Shown: positions 44,411-54,446, numbered from the stretch's first letter. The stretch is 64,000 nucleotides of DNA from Mesorhizobium_L sp035547755 (GCA_035547755.1 DASZUG010000057.1:1-64000), one strand, 5' to 3'. Made by a program: numbers and translations. The notes: generated from the letters alone by a model not told the origin.

Positions 44411-44794
44411 TTGTCGGACACGGATCGGTATCGTTTGGGCATGAAGACGCGCCGCAGCGTGTTGGGGGATGCGCATGTGGATCGGGCCGAGGAGAAGAAG
44501 ACCGCCTTCGATGCCGATTTCCAGACCTTGATCACGGAAAGCGCCTGGGGGTCGGTCTGGTCCCGCCCGGGCGTGACGCGCCGCGAGCGTTCGATGATCA
44601 CGCTGGCGCTGTTGGCCGCGCTCGGACATCACGAGGAATTCGCCATGCATGTGCGCGCCACGGCCAATACCGGGGCCAGCGAGGACGACATCAAGGAAGC
44701 GCTCCTGCATGTCGCCATCTATGCCGGCGTTCCGGCGGCGAACGCGGCATTCAAGATCGCCAAGCGGGAATTCGAGGCGATGGCGCGGTCCTGA
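44411..44794 (+). CDS. 4-Carboxymuconolactone decarboxylase family protein (PcaC-like)
   Basis: 127 residues. The full-length match to PcaC begins at TTG 44411 (SDTDRYRLGMKTRRSVLGDA), with GGAGG 6 bases upstream, so I take this rare TTG as the start. Downstream: WSRPGVTRRERSMITLALLA and LGHHEEFAMHVRATANTGAS, with the His region of the decarboxylase and no CxxC of AhpD peroxidases. The rest of the protocatechuate pathway is not in this window, so its role is uncertain. Adjacent to gloB. Confidence 0.82.
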   Translation: MSDTDRYRLGMKTRRSVLGDAHVDRAEEKKTAFDADFQTLITESAWGSVWSRPGVTRRERSMITLALLAALGHHEEFAMHVRATANTGASEDDIKEALLHVAIYAGVPAANAAFKIAKREFEAMARS

Positions 44795-44897
44795 CGATCC
44801 GCGCGGTCCCGTCGGGAAATGCGCCATCGGCGGATGACAGACGGGATCACAGCGCCTATCGTTCCCCTACACGAACAATCTGATGAGGAGACGCGCC

Positions 44898-45665
44898 ATG
44901 GCTGTCGAGATTGAGCAATTTATGTGCAGGAGCGACAATTTCGGCGTGCTCGTCCATGATCCCAAGACGAGGGAAACCGCCCTCATCGATGCGCCGGAAG
45001 AGGCGCCCATCCTGGCGGCGATCGAGCGAACGGGATGGCGGCCTACCGTCATCTTCACGACGCACCACCATATCGATCACGTCGAAGCCAATCTCGCCCT
45101 CAAGGAACGTTTCGGGCTGAAGATCATCGGGCCGGCGGCTGAGGCCGCGAAGATTCCCGGCATCGACGAGACAGTGGAGGAGGGGCATGTGATCCGCTTC
45201 GCCGACGAGCCCGTCACAATCATCGCGACGCCGGGGCATACGGCCGGTCATGTCAGCTACCATTTCGCGCAAAGCGGCGTGGTTTTCACGGGCGATACGC
45301 TTTTCGCGCTTGGCTGCGGCAGGCTGTTCGAGTGCCCGCCTCAAACCATGTTCCACTCGCTTCAAAAGCTCGCGGCGCTGCCGGTCGAGACACGTGTCTA
45401 TTGCGGCCACGAATACACGCAGTCGAACGCGCGCTTCGCGCTCACCGTCGATCCGACGAACAGCGCGCTGAAGGAGCGCTCTCAGGAGGTGGACAGGTTG
45501 CGGGAGGACGACAAGCCGACGCTTCCCACGACGATCGGGCGGGAGCTTGCGACCAATCCCTTCCTGCGCTGGCACGATGCCGCCGTGCGCAACACGCTTG
45601 GCATGCCGCGGGCCGGCGATAGCGAAGTCTTTGCCGAGATCCGCAAGCGCAAGGACAATTTCTGA
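44898..45665 (+). CDS. gloB: Hydroxyacylglutathione hydrolase (glyoxalase II)
   Basis: Hydrolyses S-lactoylglutathione to lactate and glutathione in methylglyoxal detoxification. 255 residues. Dinuclear metal motif TTHHHIDHVEAN, then TPGHTAGHVSYHF, FTGDTLFALGCGRLFE and YCGHEYTQSNARFAL; the C-terminal substrate domain includes NPFLRWHD and EIRKRKDNF. The start at 44898 has GAGGAG upstream. Confidence 0.95.
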   Translation: MAVEIEQFMCRSDNFGVLVHDPKTRETALIDAPEEAPILAAIERTGWRPTVIFTTHHHIDHVEANLALKERFGLKIIGPAAEAAKIPGIDETVEEGHVIRFADEPVTIIATPGHTAGHVSYHFAQSGVVFTGDTLFALGCGRLFECPPQTMFHSLQKLAALPVETRVYCGHEYTQSNARFALTVDPTNSALKERSQEVDRLREDDKPTLPTTIGRELATNPFLRWHDAAVRNTLGMPRAGDSEVFAEIRKRKDNF

Positions 45666-45687
45666 GCATCGCTTCCGCTGAACGCCC

Positions 45688-46581
45688 CTATGCTTTGGCG
45701 GCAGCCTCCGCAGCCGCCGGTCGCTTGAACAGCATTCCCTTGGCGGCGAGGACCGCTCCACCGGTGATCAGCAGGCAGGCGGCGACGATCGAAAGTGACG
45801 GTTTCGAAAAGCCCGCGGCGATCAGGACAAGCGTGGACAGAAGCGGCGCGGCGTAGCTCGCCGCGCCGAGCACCTGGATATTGCCATGCTTGACTCCGTA
45901 ATCCCAGGTGTAGAAGGCGGCGCCCACCGGCATCAGTCCCAGCCCCATGACAGCCAGCCACTGGACGGCGTTTTGCGGCCAGACCGTCTGTTCGAGGAAG
46001 AGATGGCAGACGAGCGAAAGCACCGCCGTCGCGGCGCAGAACCATGTGACGGTCGTGGTCGGCACGGAAGGGAAGCGACGCGACAGAAGCGAATAGGCCG
46101 ACCAGATGAAGGCGCAGGCGCCCGCCATCATATAGCCGAAGGCGTAGTTTCGGTCGAAGGAGAGGGCGCCGCCTTTCGTCACGATGAGAAAGGTCCCCGC
46201 CAGCCCGAGCAGCGCGCCGGCGATATGATACCAGCGCAGGCGCTCGCCCGGCATCAGCGCCGAACCCAGCACGATGAAAAGCGGCCAGAGATAGGCGATC
46301 AAACTCGCTTCCACAGCGGGCGCGTTCCGCAGCGCTGTGAAATAGCAGAAATGATAGCCGAAAAGGCCGGCTATCCCGATCAGCCATACCTTCGGCGGAA
46401 CCGGCTCGCGCGGCGCGGCGGATCGCGACGCGAGCCGTGCGGCGAGCCCGAGCGCGGTGCCCACGGTGAAGGCCATGGCGGCCAGTTGGAACGGCGGAAC
46501 CTTTCCGGACGCGCCGGTGAAGAGCGCCAGAAGCGCCCACATGACGACCGCCGAAAAACCGATGATCGTCGCCCTGCTCAT
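45688..46581 (-). CDS. EamA family (DMT) transporter, YddG-like
   Basis: 297-residue inner-membrane protein with ten hydrophobic helices in two EamA repeats. Landmarks: FSAVVMWALLALFTGASGKV, CYFTALRNAPAVEASLIAYL, WPLFIVLGSALMPGERL in the first half; GLGLMPVGAAFYTWDYGVKH and GAASYAAPLLSTLVLIAAG in the second. The pattern is closest to YddG-type aromatic amino-acid exporters, but the substrate is not shown by sequence. Confidence 0.87.
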   Translation of the reverse strand: MSRATIIGFSAVVMWALLALFTGASGKVPPFQLAAMAFTVGTALGLAARLASRSAAPREPVPPKVWLIGIAGLFGYHFCYFTALRNAPAVEASLIAYLWPLFIVLGSALMPGERLRWYHIAGALLGLAGTFLIVTKGGALSFDRNYAFGYMMAGACAFIWSAYSLLSRRFPSVPTTTVTWFCAATAVLSLVCHLFLEQTVWPQNAVQWLAVMGLGLMPVGAAFYTWDYGVKHGNIQVLGAASYAAPLLSTLVLIAAGFSKPSLSIVAACLLITGGAVLAAKGMLFKRPAAAEAAAKA

Positions 46582-46615
46582 GATCGACGTTTTCCCGTTT
46601 TCGCCGATCGCCCGC

Positions 46616-48580
46616 TCATGCGGCCGATCGCTTCCTGTTCTGCCGGTTGGAGATCAAATCGTCCACCACCGCCGGATCGGCGAGCGTCGAGGTGTCGCCG
46701 AGGGAGCCGAAATCGTCCTCGGCGATCTTGCGCAAGATGCGTCGCATGATCTTGGCCGAGCGGGTCTTCGGCAATGCCGGCGCGAACTGGATCTTGTCCG
46801 GCGTGGCGATGGCGCCGATCTCCTTGCGCACATGGGCGATCAGGTCCTGGCGCAGCGCGTCCGATCCGGCCTCGCCGGCGTTCAGCGTCACGTAGCAATA
46901 GATGCCCTGGCCCTTGATCTCGTGCGGATAGCCGACAACGGCGGCCTCGGACACCTTTTCGTGGCTGACGAGCGCCGATTCCACCTCGGCCGTTCCCATG
47001 CGGTGGCCGGAAACATTGATGACGTCGTCGACACGGCCGGTGATCCAGTAATAGCCGTCCTCATCGCGGCGGCAGCCGTCGCCAGTGAAATATTTGCCTT
47101 TGTAGGTGGAGAAATAGGTCTGTACGAAGCGGTCATGGTCGCCATAGACGGTGCGCATCTGGCCGGGCCAGGAATCGGTCATGCAGAGATTGCCGCTTGC
47201 AGCGCCTTCCAGCGGCGCGCCGTCGGAATCAACGAGTTCCGGCTTGACGCCGAAGAAGGGCAGGGTCGCGGAGCCGGCCTTGAGGTCGATGGCGCCGGGC
47301 AGGGGGGCGATCAGGATGCCACCGGTCTCGGTCTGCCACCATGTGTCGACGACCGGGCATTTCTTCTCGCCAACGACGTTGAAATACCATTCCCAGGCTT
47401 CCGGGTTGATCGGCTCCCCAACCGAACCCAGCACGCGCAGCGACTTGCGCGAGGATTTCTTTACCCAATCGTCGCCGGCGCCCATCAGGGCGCGAATGGC
47501 GGTCGGCGCGGTGTAGAAGATGTTGACCTGATATTTGTCGACCACGTCCCAGAAACGCGACGGGGTCGGATAATTCGGCACCCCCTCGAACATCAGCGTG
47601 GTGGCGCCGTTGGCGAGCGGCCCATAGAGGATATAGGAGTGGCCCGTGACCCAGCCGACATCGGCCGTGCACCAGTAGATGTCTCCGTCATGATAGTCGA
47701 AGACATATTGGTGGGTCATCGACGTCCAGACGAGATAGCCGCCCGTCGTGTGGAGCACGCCTTTCGGCTTGCCCGTCGAGCCTGATGTGTAAAGAATGAA
47801 AAGCGGGTCCTCGGCTTTCATCTTCTCCGGCTTGCATTCCGGCTTAACGGCCGCCATTTCCTCGTGATACCAGAGATCGCGGCCATCCACCCAGCCGATT
47901 TTGCCGCCGGTGCGGCGCACCACCAGCACCTTGTCCACCTTGGTGCCGGCCTTGGCGGCGATGTCGATCGCCTTATCGGTATTCTCCTTCAACGAGATGA
48001 TCCTGCCGGCGCGAAGTCCCTCGTCCGCGGTGATGACGAAATTCGACTTGCAGTCATCGATGCGGCCGGCGAGCGCGTCGGGCGAGAAGCCGCCGAAGAC
48101 CACCGAATGGATGGCGCCGATGCGGGTGCAAGCGAGCATGGCATAGGCCGCTTCGGGGATCATCGGCATATAGATGGTGATGCGGTCGCCCTTCTTGACG
48201 CCGTGCTTCTTCAGCACATTGGCGAAGCGGCAGACCTTCTCGTACAGTTCGTTATAGGTGATCTTCCGGTCGTCATAGGGATTGTCGCCTTCCCAGATGA
48301 TCGCCGTCTGGTTGCCGCGCTTCTTCAGATGCCGGTCGATGCAGTTGTAGGAAACGTTGGTGATGCCGTCCTCGAACCATTTGATCGAGACCTTGCCGTT
48401 GAAGGAGGTGTTCTTGACCTTGGTGTAGGGCTTGAACCAATCGATGCGCTTGCCATGCTTGCCCCAGAAGCGGTCGGGATTCTTGACGCTGTCGGCGTAC
48501 CATTTCTGGTAGGTCTCGTTGTCGATCAGGGCGCGCTTCTTCCATGCGGGTTGGACGCGATGGACATGGACATCGGACAT
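46616..48580 (-). CDS. acs: Acetyl-CoA synthetase
   Basis: AMP-forming acetate-CoA ligase. 654 residues, the usual length. Adenylation motifs: LYTSGSTGKPKGVLHTTGGY, DTWWQTETGGILIAPLPGA and YFTGDGCRRDEDGYYWITGR, with the conserved acetylatable Lys in TRSAKIMRRILR near the C-terminus. GGAGGAAC precedes the ATG at 48580 and decides the start. Transcribed ahead of, and 34 bases from, the EamA gene. Confidence 0.97.
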   Translation of the reverse strand: MSDVHVHRVQPAWKKRALIDNETYQKWYADSVKNPDRFWGKHGKRIDWFKPYTKVKNTSFNGKVSIKWFEDGITNVSYNCIDRHLKKRGNQTAIIWEGDNPYDDRKITYNELYEKVCRFANVLKKHGVKKGDRITIYMPMIPEAAYAMLACTRIGAIHSVVFGGFSPDALAGRIDDCKSNFVITADEGLRAGRIISLKENTDKAIDIAAKAGTKVDKVLVVRRTGGKIGWVDGRDLWYHEEMAAVKPECKPEKMKAEDPLFILYTSGSTGKPKGVLHTTGGYLVWTSMTHQYVFDYHDGDIYWCTADVGWVTGHSYILYGPLANGATTLMFEGVPNYPTPSRFWDVVDKYQVNIFYTAPTAIRALMGAGDDWVKKSSRKSLRVLGSVGEPINPEAWEWYFNVVGEKKCPVVDTWWQTETGGILIAPLPGAIDLKAGSATLPFFGVKPELVDSDGAPLEGAASGNLCMTDSWPGQMRTVYGDHDRFVQTYFSTYKGKYFTGDGCRRDEDGYYWITGRVDDVINVSGHRMGTAEVESALVSHEKVSEAAVVGYPHEIKGQGIYCYVTLNAGEAGSDALRQDLIAHVRKEIGAIATPDKIQFAPALPKTRSAKIMRRILRKIAEDDFGSLGDTSTLADPAVVDDLISNRQNRKRSAA

Positions 48581-48875
48581 TTTGTTCCTCCAGTAAGACA
48601 TTCCGTTCCGGACAGCAGCTTCGCTCCCGAACTATTATTACCATTCCACCGCAGCCGACAACACCGGAGCTTGGCCCATATGGCACTGCTTCACCAGCGA
48701 CAGCGGCACTCCTTCGGAACGACCATTGCCCTTCGCTGGCAGCAGTGGCGTTTCTCGGCTGCTAAGCTATTGAATTAGCTCAAGGAACACGCGGCATCAG
48801 CCGAACGTTTCAATGGACGGTTAACGTCCCAGTGCGCACAATCGCTTCGTGGACGATTCGATTCGGGAGTTGGGA
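48581..48875. other. Intergenic region between divergent acs and usg
   Basis: This 295-base divergent interval must contain both promoters. I see only the acs ribosome site and a short AGCTA-N6-TAGCT inverted repeat near 48768-48783. No gene is supported. Confidence 0.4.
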
Positions 48876-49148
48876 ATGAACACCACGCCTGAAATGGAAC
48901 TGATGCTGAGCGGTTACGGCCTCACCACCGCCAATATCCTCTATCACATGCCGGACCATCCGCATCTGCTGCAGACCTATGTCTGGCAGCAATATGATCT
49001 TGCGCCAAAATTCCCGGTTCTGTTCAAATTCCTGGATTTCTGGAAGGCGGAACTCGACGGTCCGCTGCATTCCGTCAGCTACACGCATAAGAAGCTGATC
49101 TCGCCGACGGAATGGCGCAATGTCAGCGGAGAACTGGTCCTCCACTGA
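48876..49148 (+). CDS. Usg family protein
   Basis: 90-residue protein with the Usg core SGYGLTTANILYHMPDHPHL then LQTYVWQQYDLAPKFPVLFK and FLDFWKAELDGPLHSVSYTH. Usg-like proteins are small, conserved in alphaproteobacteria, and of unknown function. I used the ATG at 48876; a GTG at 48849 would add nine residues. Confidence 0.87.
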   Translation: MNTTPEMELMLSGYGLTTANILYHMPDHPHLLQTYVWQQYDLAPKFPVLFKFLDFWKAELDGPLHSVSYTHKKLISPTEWRNVSGELVLH

Positions 49149-49210
49149 ACCTATTGCGCTCACCGAGAAGATGGGGCCGTTCCTTAATGAACGCCCGACA
49201 TCTGCCGATG

Positions 49211-50260
49211 CTATTTTGCCGGTTCGAATGGCGCCGGCCTGCGGCCCGTCATCTGCCTTTCGAGCATCCAGCCCGGATATTCCTTCGGGAGGGCGCTCAC
49301 CTCGTCGAGGCGCGCAATATCTTCCTCATCGAGCCTGAGCTTCGTCGCGGCGAGGTTCTGCTCCAGTTGCGCCATGCGGCTCGCGCCGATGATGATACTC
49401 ATCACGAAGGGCTTTGATAGGATCCAGGCAAGCGCGACGGTGGCGACGCTGGAATCGTGCCTGGCGGCGACCTCGCGCATCGCGGCGACGCAGGCCCAGG
49501 CGCGGTCCTTGTCCACGGGCGGGAAATCGAAGCCGGCGCGGCGGCCTTCGCCATCGCCGGGCGCGCCGGGGCCGTATTTGCCGGACAAGAGCCCGCCCGC
49601 AAGCGGCGACCAGACCATCAGCCCCAGCTTCTCTTCCGTCAAAAGCGGAACGATCTCACGCTCGAGATCGCGGCCGGCGATGGAGTAATAGGCCTGCACG
49701 GTCTGAAAGCGGGTAAAGCCGCGCCTTTCGGAGATGCCGAGCGCCTTGGCGATCCGCCATGCTTGCCAATTCGACACGCCGATATAGCGCACGAGGTTGC
49801 GCGAAACGAGATCGTCGAGCGCGCGCAAGGTCTCGTCGATCGGCGTCACCGGGTCGGTCCCGTGGATCTGATAGAGGTCGATATGGTCGGTCTGCAGGCG
49901 TTCCAGACTGCCTTCGACCTGATCCATGATATGGCCGCGAGAGGCGCCGCGATCATTCGGGCCGCTGCCCATGGCGCCATGGAATTTCGTGGCGATGACG
50001 ACGTCCTTGCGCTTCACGCCGAGATTCTTCAGCGCCTGGCCGACAATCCGCTCCGACTTTCCGAAGGAATAGACATTGGCCGTATCGATGAAATTGACGC
50101 CTGCGGCGAGGGAACGCTGCACGATCTCGTCGGCCGCCGCCTGATCGACCTTGGCAATCTGGCCCCACTGAGCCGCCCCGCCGGCCTCGCCGAAAGTCAT
50201 CGCTCCGAGGCAGATTTCGGAGACGAAAATGCCTGTATTTCCGAGTTCGTTGTATCGCAT
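49211..50260 (-). CDS. Aldo/keto reductase
   Basis: 349-residue NADPH-dependent (beta/alpha)8 reductase. Start MRYNELGNTGIFVSEICLGA; catalytic Asp and Tyr in FIDTANVYSFGKSE, Lys in DVVIATKFHG, and YQIHGTDPVTPIDETLRALD. The C-terminal cofactor region is SIIIGASRMAQLEQNLAAT. It resembles YajO/Tas-like members. AAGGGACA precedes the ATG at 50260. Substrate unknown. Confidence 0.9.
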   Translation of the reverse strand: MRYNELGNTGIFVSEICLGAMTFGEAGGAAQWGQIAKVDQAAADEIVQRSLAAGVNFIDTANVYSFGKSERIVGQALKNLGVKRKDVVIATKFHGAMGSGPNDRGASRGHIMDQVEGSLERLQTDHIDLYQIHGTDPVTPIDETLRALDDLVSRNLVRYIGVSNWQAWRIAKALGISERRGFTRFQTVQAYYSIAGRDLEREIVPLLTEEKLGLMVWSPLAGGLLSGKYGPGAPGDGEGRRAGFDFPPVDKDRAWACVAAMREVAARHDSSVATVALAWILSKPFVMSIIIGASRMAQLEQNLAATKLRLDEEDIARLDEVSALPKEYPGWMLERQMTGRRPAPFEPAK

Positions 50261-50383
50261 GGGTGTGTCCCTTCTTGCATTCGCGCAGCACAGATAGGGC
50301 ACGGCGTTGAAACGGCCAATGGCTAAACGGAGGAAATTCCGTTTCGCGTGGACACATGGATGTGATGAGGATGCGTTCCCTGG

Positions 50384-51046
50384 TCAGCGGCTTCCGAAGA
50401 TCGCCGAGCCGACCCTGACACTGGTCGCCCCGAACTGAATCGCGGTCTCGTAATCCGCCGACATGCCCATAGAGAGTTTCTCGACACCCGCCTCGCGCGC
50501 CAGCTTTTCGAGCAGGGCGAAATAGGGTCCGGGGTTTTCGTCGAGCGGCGGGATGCACATCAGGCCTTCGACACGGAGGCCGTGGGTCTTTCGGCACCGC
50601 TCGACGAACGCGACGGCTTCGGTGGGTTCGATACCAGCCTTCTGAGGCTCGCAGCCTATATTGACTTGGACATAGAGAAGGGGATGCCGACCCTGCTTCT
50701 TCATTTCCGATGCAATGGCGGCGGCGATCTTGTCGCGGTCGAGGGTCTCGATCACATCGAAAAGAGCAACGGCGTTGGCTGCCTTGTTGGACTGCAACGG
50801 GCCGATCAGGTGCAATTCGACGCCGGTAAATTCGGCCTTCAAGGCCGGCCATTTGGCTTCCGCCTCCTGCACCCTGTTTTCGCCGAACACGCGCTGGCCT
50901 GCTTCAAGGACCGGACGGATGGTCTCGGCGTCGAAGGTCTTGGAAACGGCGACCAGCGTGACCGCGCTTCTTTCCCGCCCAGCGCCCCGTTCCGCCGCCG
51001 CGATCTTCGCCTTCACGTCGCTAAGTCGACTTGTCGCTGTTTCCAT
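50384..51046 (-). CDS. YggS family pyridoxal-phosphate homeostasis protein
   Basis: 220-residue single-barrel PLP-binding protein (PLPBP family), which buffers PLP and affects amino-acid pools. PLP Lys in TLVAVSKTFDAETI; other landmarks are FGENRVQEAEAKWPALK, HLIGPLQSNKAANAV, VQVNIGCEPQKAGI and the C-terminal LSMGMSADYETAIQFGATSV then RVGSAIFGSR. The start at 51046 matches the family length. Divergent from leuS. Confidence 0.93.
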   Translation of the reverse strand: METATSRLSDVKAKIAAAERGAGRERSAVTLVAVSKTFDAETIRPVLEAGQRVFGENRVQEAEAKWPALKAEFTGVELHLIGPLQSNKAANAVALFDVIETLDRDKIAAAIASEMKKQGRHPLLYVQVNIGCEPQKAGIEPTEAVAFVERCRKTHGLRVEGLMCIPPLDENPGPYFALLEKLAREAGVEKLSMGMSADYETAIQFGATSVRVGSAIFGSR

Positions 51047-51161
51047 TTCCAAATCCGCTGTCTTTTCGCCCGTTGGCGCGTGTCGGAGTTGACGCTTCCG
51101 GCAAACCATGGTGAAGGTCCCGCGTCAGTTTTCAGCGTTCTTCTTAAGTGAAAAAGCGGTC

Positions 51162-53789
51162 ATGGCAACCGAACGATACAATCCGCGCGCTTCCGAACCC
51201 AAATGGCAGAAGGCCTGGGCGGATGCGAAGCTGTTCCAGACCAGGAACGACGATCCGCGGCAGAAATATTATGTGCTCGAGATGTTCCCCTATCCGTCGG
51301 GGCGCATCCATATGGGCCATGTCCGGAACTACACGATGGGCGATGTCGTAGCCCGCTTCCGCCGCGCCAAGGGCGACAATGTGCTGCACCCAATGGGCTG
51401 GGACGCATTCGGCCTGCCGGCCGAGAACGCTGCGCGGGACAATCGCGTAAACCCCCGCGAGTGGACCTATGCCAATATCACGGCGATGAAGGGCCAGTTG
51501 AAGACAATGGGCTTGTCGCTCGACTGGGACCGCGAGATCGCGACCTGCGATCCGAGCTATTACAAGCACCAGCAGAAGATGTTCCTCGATTTCTGGCGCG
51601 CCGGGCTGGTGGAGCGTAAGTCGGCCAAGGTCAATTGGGATCCGGTCGATATGACGGTGCTCGCCAACGAGCAGGTGATCGACGGACGCGGCTGGCGCTC
51701 CGGCGCGGTCGTCGAACAGCGTGATCTCACCCAATGGTTCTTCAAGATCACCTCGATGGCCGAGGAACTGCTCGACGGCCTTGATACGCTCGACCGCTGG
51801 CCGGACAAGGTCAAGCTGATGCAGGCCAACTGGATTGGCCGCTCCGAAGGCCTGCTCATCCGCTGGCCGCTGGCGGAAGGCACCGCGCCTGCCGGCGAAA
51901 CCGAACTCGAAGTCTATACGACCCGGCCCGACACCATCTTCGGCGCTTCCTTCATGGCGATCGCCGCCGATCATCCGCTGGCCAGGAAGGCGGCGGAGAA
52001 GAATCCGGCATTGCAAAAATTCATCGAGGAGGTGCGGCAGACGGGCACTTCCGTTGCGGCGCTGGAAACGGCGGAGAAGAAGGGTTTCGACACCGGCATA
52101 CGTGTCGTGCATCCCTTCGATCCCAGCTGGTTCCTGCCGGTCTACGTCGCGAATTTCGTGCTGATGGACTATGGCACGGGCGCTATTTTCGGCTGCCCGT
52201 CGGGCGACCAGCGCGATCTCGACTTCGCCAACAAATACGGCCTGCCGGTCATTCCGGTGGTGATGCCGGAAGATGCTGATGCCGAGAACTTCCGCATCAC
52301 CGAGGAGGCCTATGTCGATGACGGCGTGATGATCCATTCGCGCTTCCTCGACGGCATGAAGCCGAAGCAGGCGTTCGAGGAGGTCGCGACAAGGCTTTCT
52401 GGGATCAGCATCGGCAATCGGCCCATGGCCGAGCGCAAGGTGCAGTTCCGCCTGCGCGACTGGCTGATCTCGCGTCAGCGCTATTGGGGCTGCCCCATCC
52501 CCGTGATCCATTGCGAAAATTGCGGCGCGGTTCCCGTGCCGGATGCCGACCTGCCGGTCAGGCTGCCCGGCGACGTGACATTCGACAAGCCTGGCAATCC
52601 GCTCGACCATCATCCGACATGGAAGCATGTCTCCTGTCCGCAATGCGGCAAGGCGGCCGTCCGCGACACCGATACGATGGATACGTTTGTCGATTCGTCC
52701 TGGTATTTCGCCCGCTTCACCGATCCATGGAACGAGGAGGCGCCGACGACGCTCTCGGTCGTCGACGGAAAGGGCGGCTGGCTGCCGGTCAATCAGTATA
52801 TCGGCGGCATCGAGCACGCGATCCTGCATCTTCTCTATTCGCGCTTCTTCGTCCGCGCCATGAAGCGAACGGGACATCTCAACGCCGTGGAGGAGCCTTT
52901 CGAGGGGCTCTTCACGCAGGGAATGGTGGTGCACGAGACCTATAAGGGACCGCAGGGCTGGGTGACGCCTGCGGAGGTGAAGGTCGAGGACATCGACGGC
53001 GAGAGGCGGGCGACGCTGATCGCGACCGGCGAAACGATCGCCATCGGGCCGATCGAAAAGATGTCGAAGTCACGCAAGAATGTCGTCGACCCGGACGACA
53101 TCATCGCGAGCTACGGCGCCGATACCGCGCGCTGGTTCATGCTCTCCGATTCGCCGCCGGAGAGGGACGTGATCTGGACGGCGGCGGGCGTCGAAGGCGC
53201 CTTTCGCTTCGTTCAGCGCGTCTGGCGTCTGGTCAGCGAAACGGCGCCTGCCCTTCAGTCGGTGGCGCCCGCTTTCGCAACGGACGGAGATGCTGCGGTC
53301 CTATCGAAGGCGGTGCATAAGACGCTGAAAGCGGTCGGGGAGGACATAGAGCGGCTGTCGTTCAACAAGGCCGTGGCGCGGATCTACGAGCTGACGAATT
53401 TCCTGTCCGCCCCACTTGGCGCAATCGAATCGGCCGCCGCCGACTGCCTGCCTGCCCTCCGTGAGGGGGTCGAAATCCTCGTCACGATGATGGCGCCGAT
53501 GATGCCGCATCTGGCGGAAGAGTGCTGGTCGGCCATCGGCGGCAAAGGTCTTGTGGCCGAAAGGCCCTGGCCGGCCTTCAATCCGCAATTGGTTGTGGAC
53601 GACGAGGTGGTGCTGCCGGTCCAGATCAACGGCAAGAAGCGCGGCGATTTGACAATTCGCCGCGACGCGGATCAACTCGCTGTCGAACAGGCTGCTTTGG
53701 CGCTCGACTTCGTCCAGAAGGCGCTTGGCGGAAAGCCGCCGCGCAAGGTCATCGTGGTTCCACAGAGGATCGTCAATGTCGTTGGCTGA
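51162..53789 (+). CDS. leuS: Leucyl-tRNA synthetase
   Basis: Class I synthetase of 875 residues. HIGH-type motif in FPYPSGRIHMGHVRNYTMGD, editing domain YTTRPDTIFGASFMAIAAD, zinc-ribbon-like segment HCENCGAVPVPD ... CPQCGKAAV, and KMSKSRKNVVDPDD as KMSKS loop. MATERYNPRASEPKWQ is the usual alphaproteobacterial start. The last 14 bases overlap lptE. Confidence 0.98.
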   Translation: MATERYNPRASEPKWQKAWADAKLFQTRNDDPRQKYYVLEMFPYPSGRIHMGHVRNYTMGDVVARFRRAKGDNVLHPMGWDAFGLPAENAARDNRVNPREWTYANITAMKGQLKTMGLSLDWDREIATCDPSYYKHQQKMFLDFWRAGLVERKSAKVNWDPVDMTVLANEQVIDGRGWRSGAVVEQRDLTQWFFKITSMAEELLDGLDTLDRWPDKVKLMQANWIGRSEGLLIRWPLAEGTAPAGETELEVYTTRPDTIFGASFMAIAADHPLARKAAEKNPALQKFIEEVRQTGTSVAALETAEKKGFDTGIRVVHPFDPSWFLPVYVANFVLMDYGTGAIFGCPSGDQRDLDFANKYGLPVIPVVMPEDADAENFRITEEAYVDDGVMIHSRFLDGMKPKQAFEEVATRLSGISIGNRPMAERKVQFRLRDWLISRQRYWGCPIPVIHCENCGAVPVPDADLPVRLPGDVTFDKPGNPLDHHPTWKHVSCPQCGKAAVRDTDTMDTFVDSSWYFARFTDPWNEEAPTTLSVVDGKGGWLPVNQYIGGIEHAILHLLYSRFFVRAMKRTGHLNAVEEPFEGLFTQGMVVHETYKGPQGWVTPAEVKVEDIDGERRATLIATGETIAIGPIEKMSKSRKNVVDPDDIIASYGADTARWFMLSDSPPERDVIWTAAGVEGAFRFVQRVWRLVSETAPALQSVAPAFATDGDAAVLSKAVHKTLKAVGEDIERLSFNKAVARIYELTNFLSAPLGAIESAAADCLPALREGVEILVTMMAPMMPHLAEECWSAIGGKGLVAERPWPAFNPQLVVDDEVVLPVQINGKKRGDLTIRRDADQLAVEQAALALDFVQKALGGKPPRKVIVVPQRIVNVVG

Positions 53790-54348
53790 ACGGGGTCGTC
53801 TTTCCTGCGCGTTGTTTCGCCGCGAGCTGATCGCAGCCGCCGCTGTCCTTCTTCTCGGCGGCTGCACGGTCCGTCCGCTCTACATGGCGGAGCCGGCGAC
53901 GGCCGGCGGGGCATCGGCCGGCATGGCGGCAACCCTGTCTTCGATTTCCATCCGGCCCGTGGCTTCGCGACCGGCGCAGGAAGTCCGTAACCAACTTGTC
54001 TTCCTTCTCAACCGCGGCGGAGCGGAGCCGACCAGTCCGGCCTATTACCTGACGCTCAATGTCGGTGAATCCGTCCTGGCCACGGCGACGACGCAGATTT
54101 CGGATGTCGCCAATGTTCCCACGGCCGATACGCTGACGCTGACCGGCACTTATACGCTGGTCGACGCCAAGACCAACAAGCCGGTGCTGTCGGGCAAACG
54201 CGCCGTCATGTCCTCCTTCGACGTGCCGCAGCAGGAATATGCCGCAATCCGCGCGCAGGCCAATGCACAGTCGCGCGCGGCGCGCGAACTCGCCGAACTC
54301 CTGCATCTGGCGATCGCGCAGGATCTCGCGCACCGCGTAACGAAATAG
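53776..54348 (+). CDS. lptE: LPS assembly lipoprotein LptE
   Basis: 190-residue outer-membrane lipoprotein that plugs LptD in LPS export. Signal peptide with lipobox LLLGGC (AVLLLGGCTVRPLY), then the family pattern SISIRPVASRPAQEVRNQLV and LTLTGTYTLVDAKTNKPVLS, ending in an Ala/Arg-rich helix. The start overlaps leuS by 14 bases. In most rhizobia the next gene is holA; here it is an acyltransferase gene. Confidence 0.9.
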   Translation: MSLAERGRLSCALFRRELIAAAAVLLLGGCTVRPLYMAEPATAGGASAGMAATLSSISIRPVASRPAQEVRNQLVFLLNRGGAEPTSPAYYLTLNVGESVLATATTQISDVANVPTADTLTLTGTYTLVDAKTNKPVLSGKRAVMSSFDVPQQEYAAIRAQANAQSRAARELAELLHLAIAQDLAHRVTK

Positions 54349-54446
54349 CCGGAGCTTCGGAACTTCGCCCAAACCCGGCCGTTTTCCCGATGTCATCAGG
54401 GCGTGATGGGTTTCGGCGAAAATGCCGGAAAGAAACGGGGCAGGGC

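Noticed and set aside
51144..52934. A 596-codon minus-strand open frame
   Set aside because: Antisense to leuS, which has HIGH and KMSKS motifs in full.
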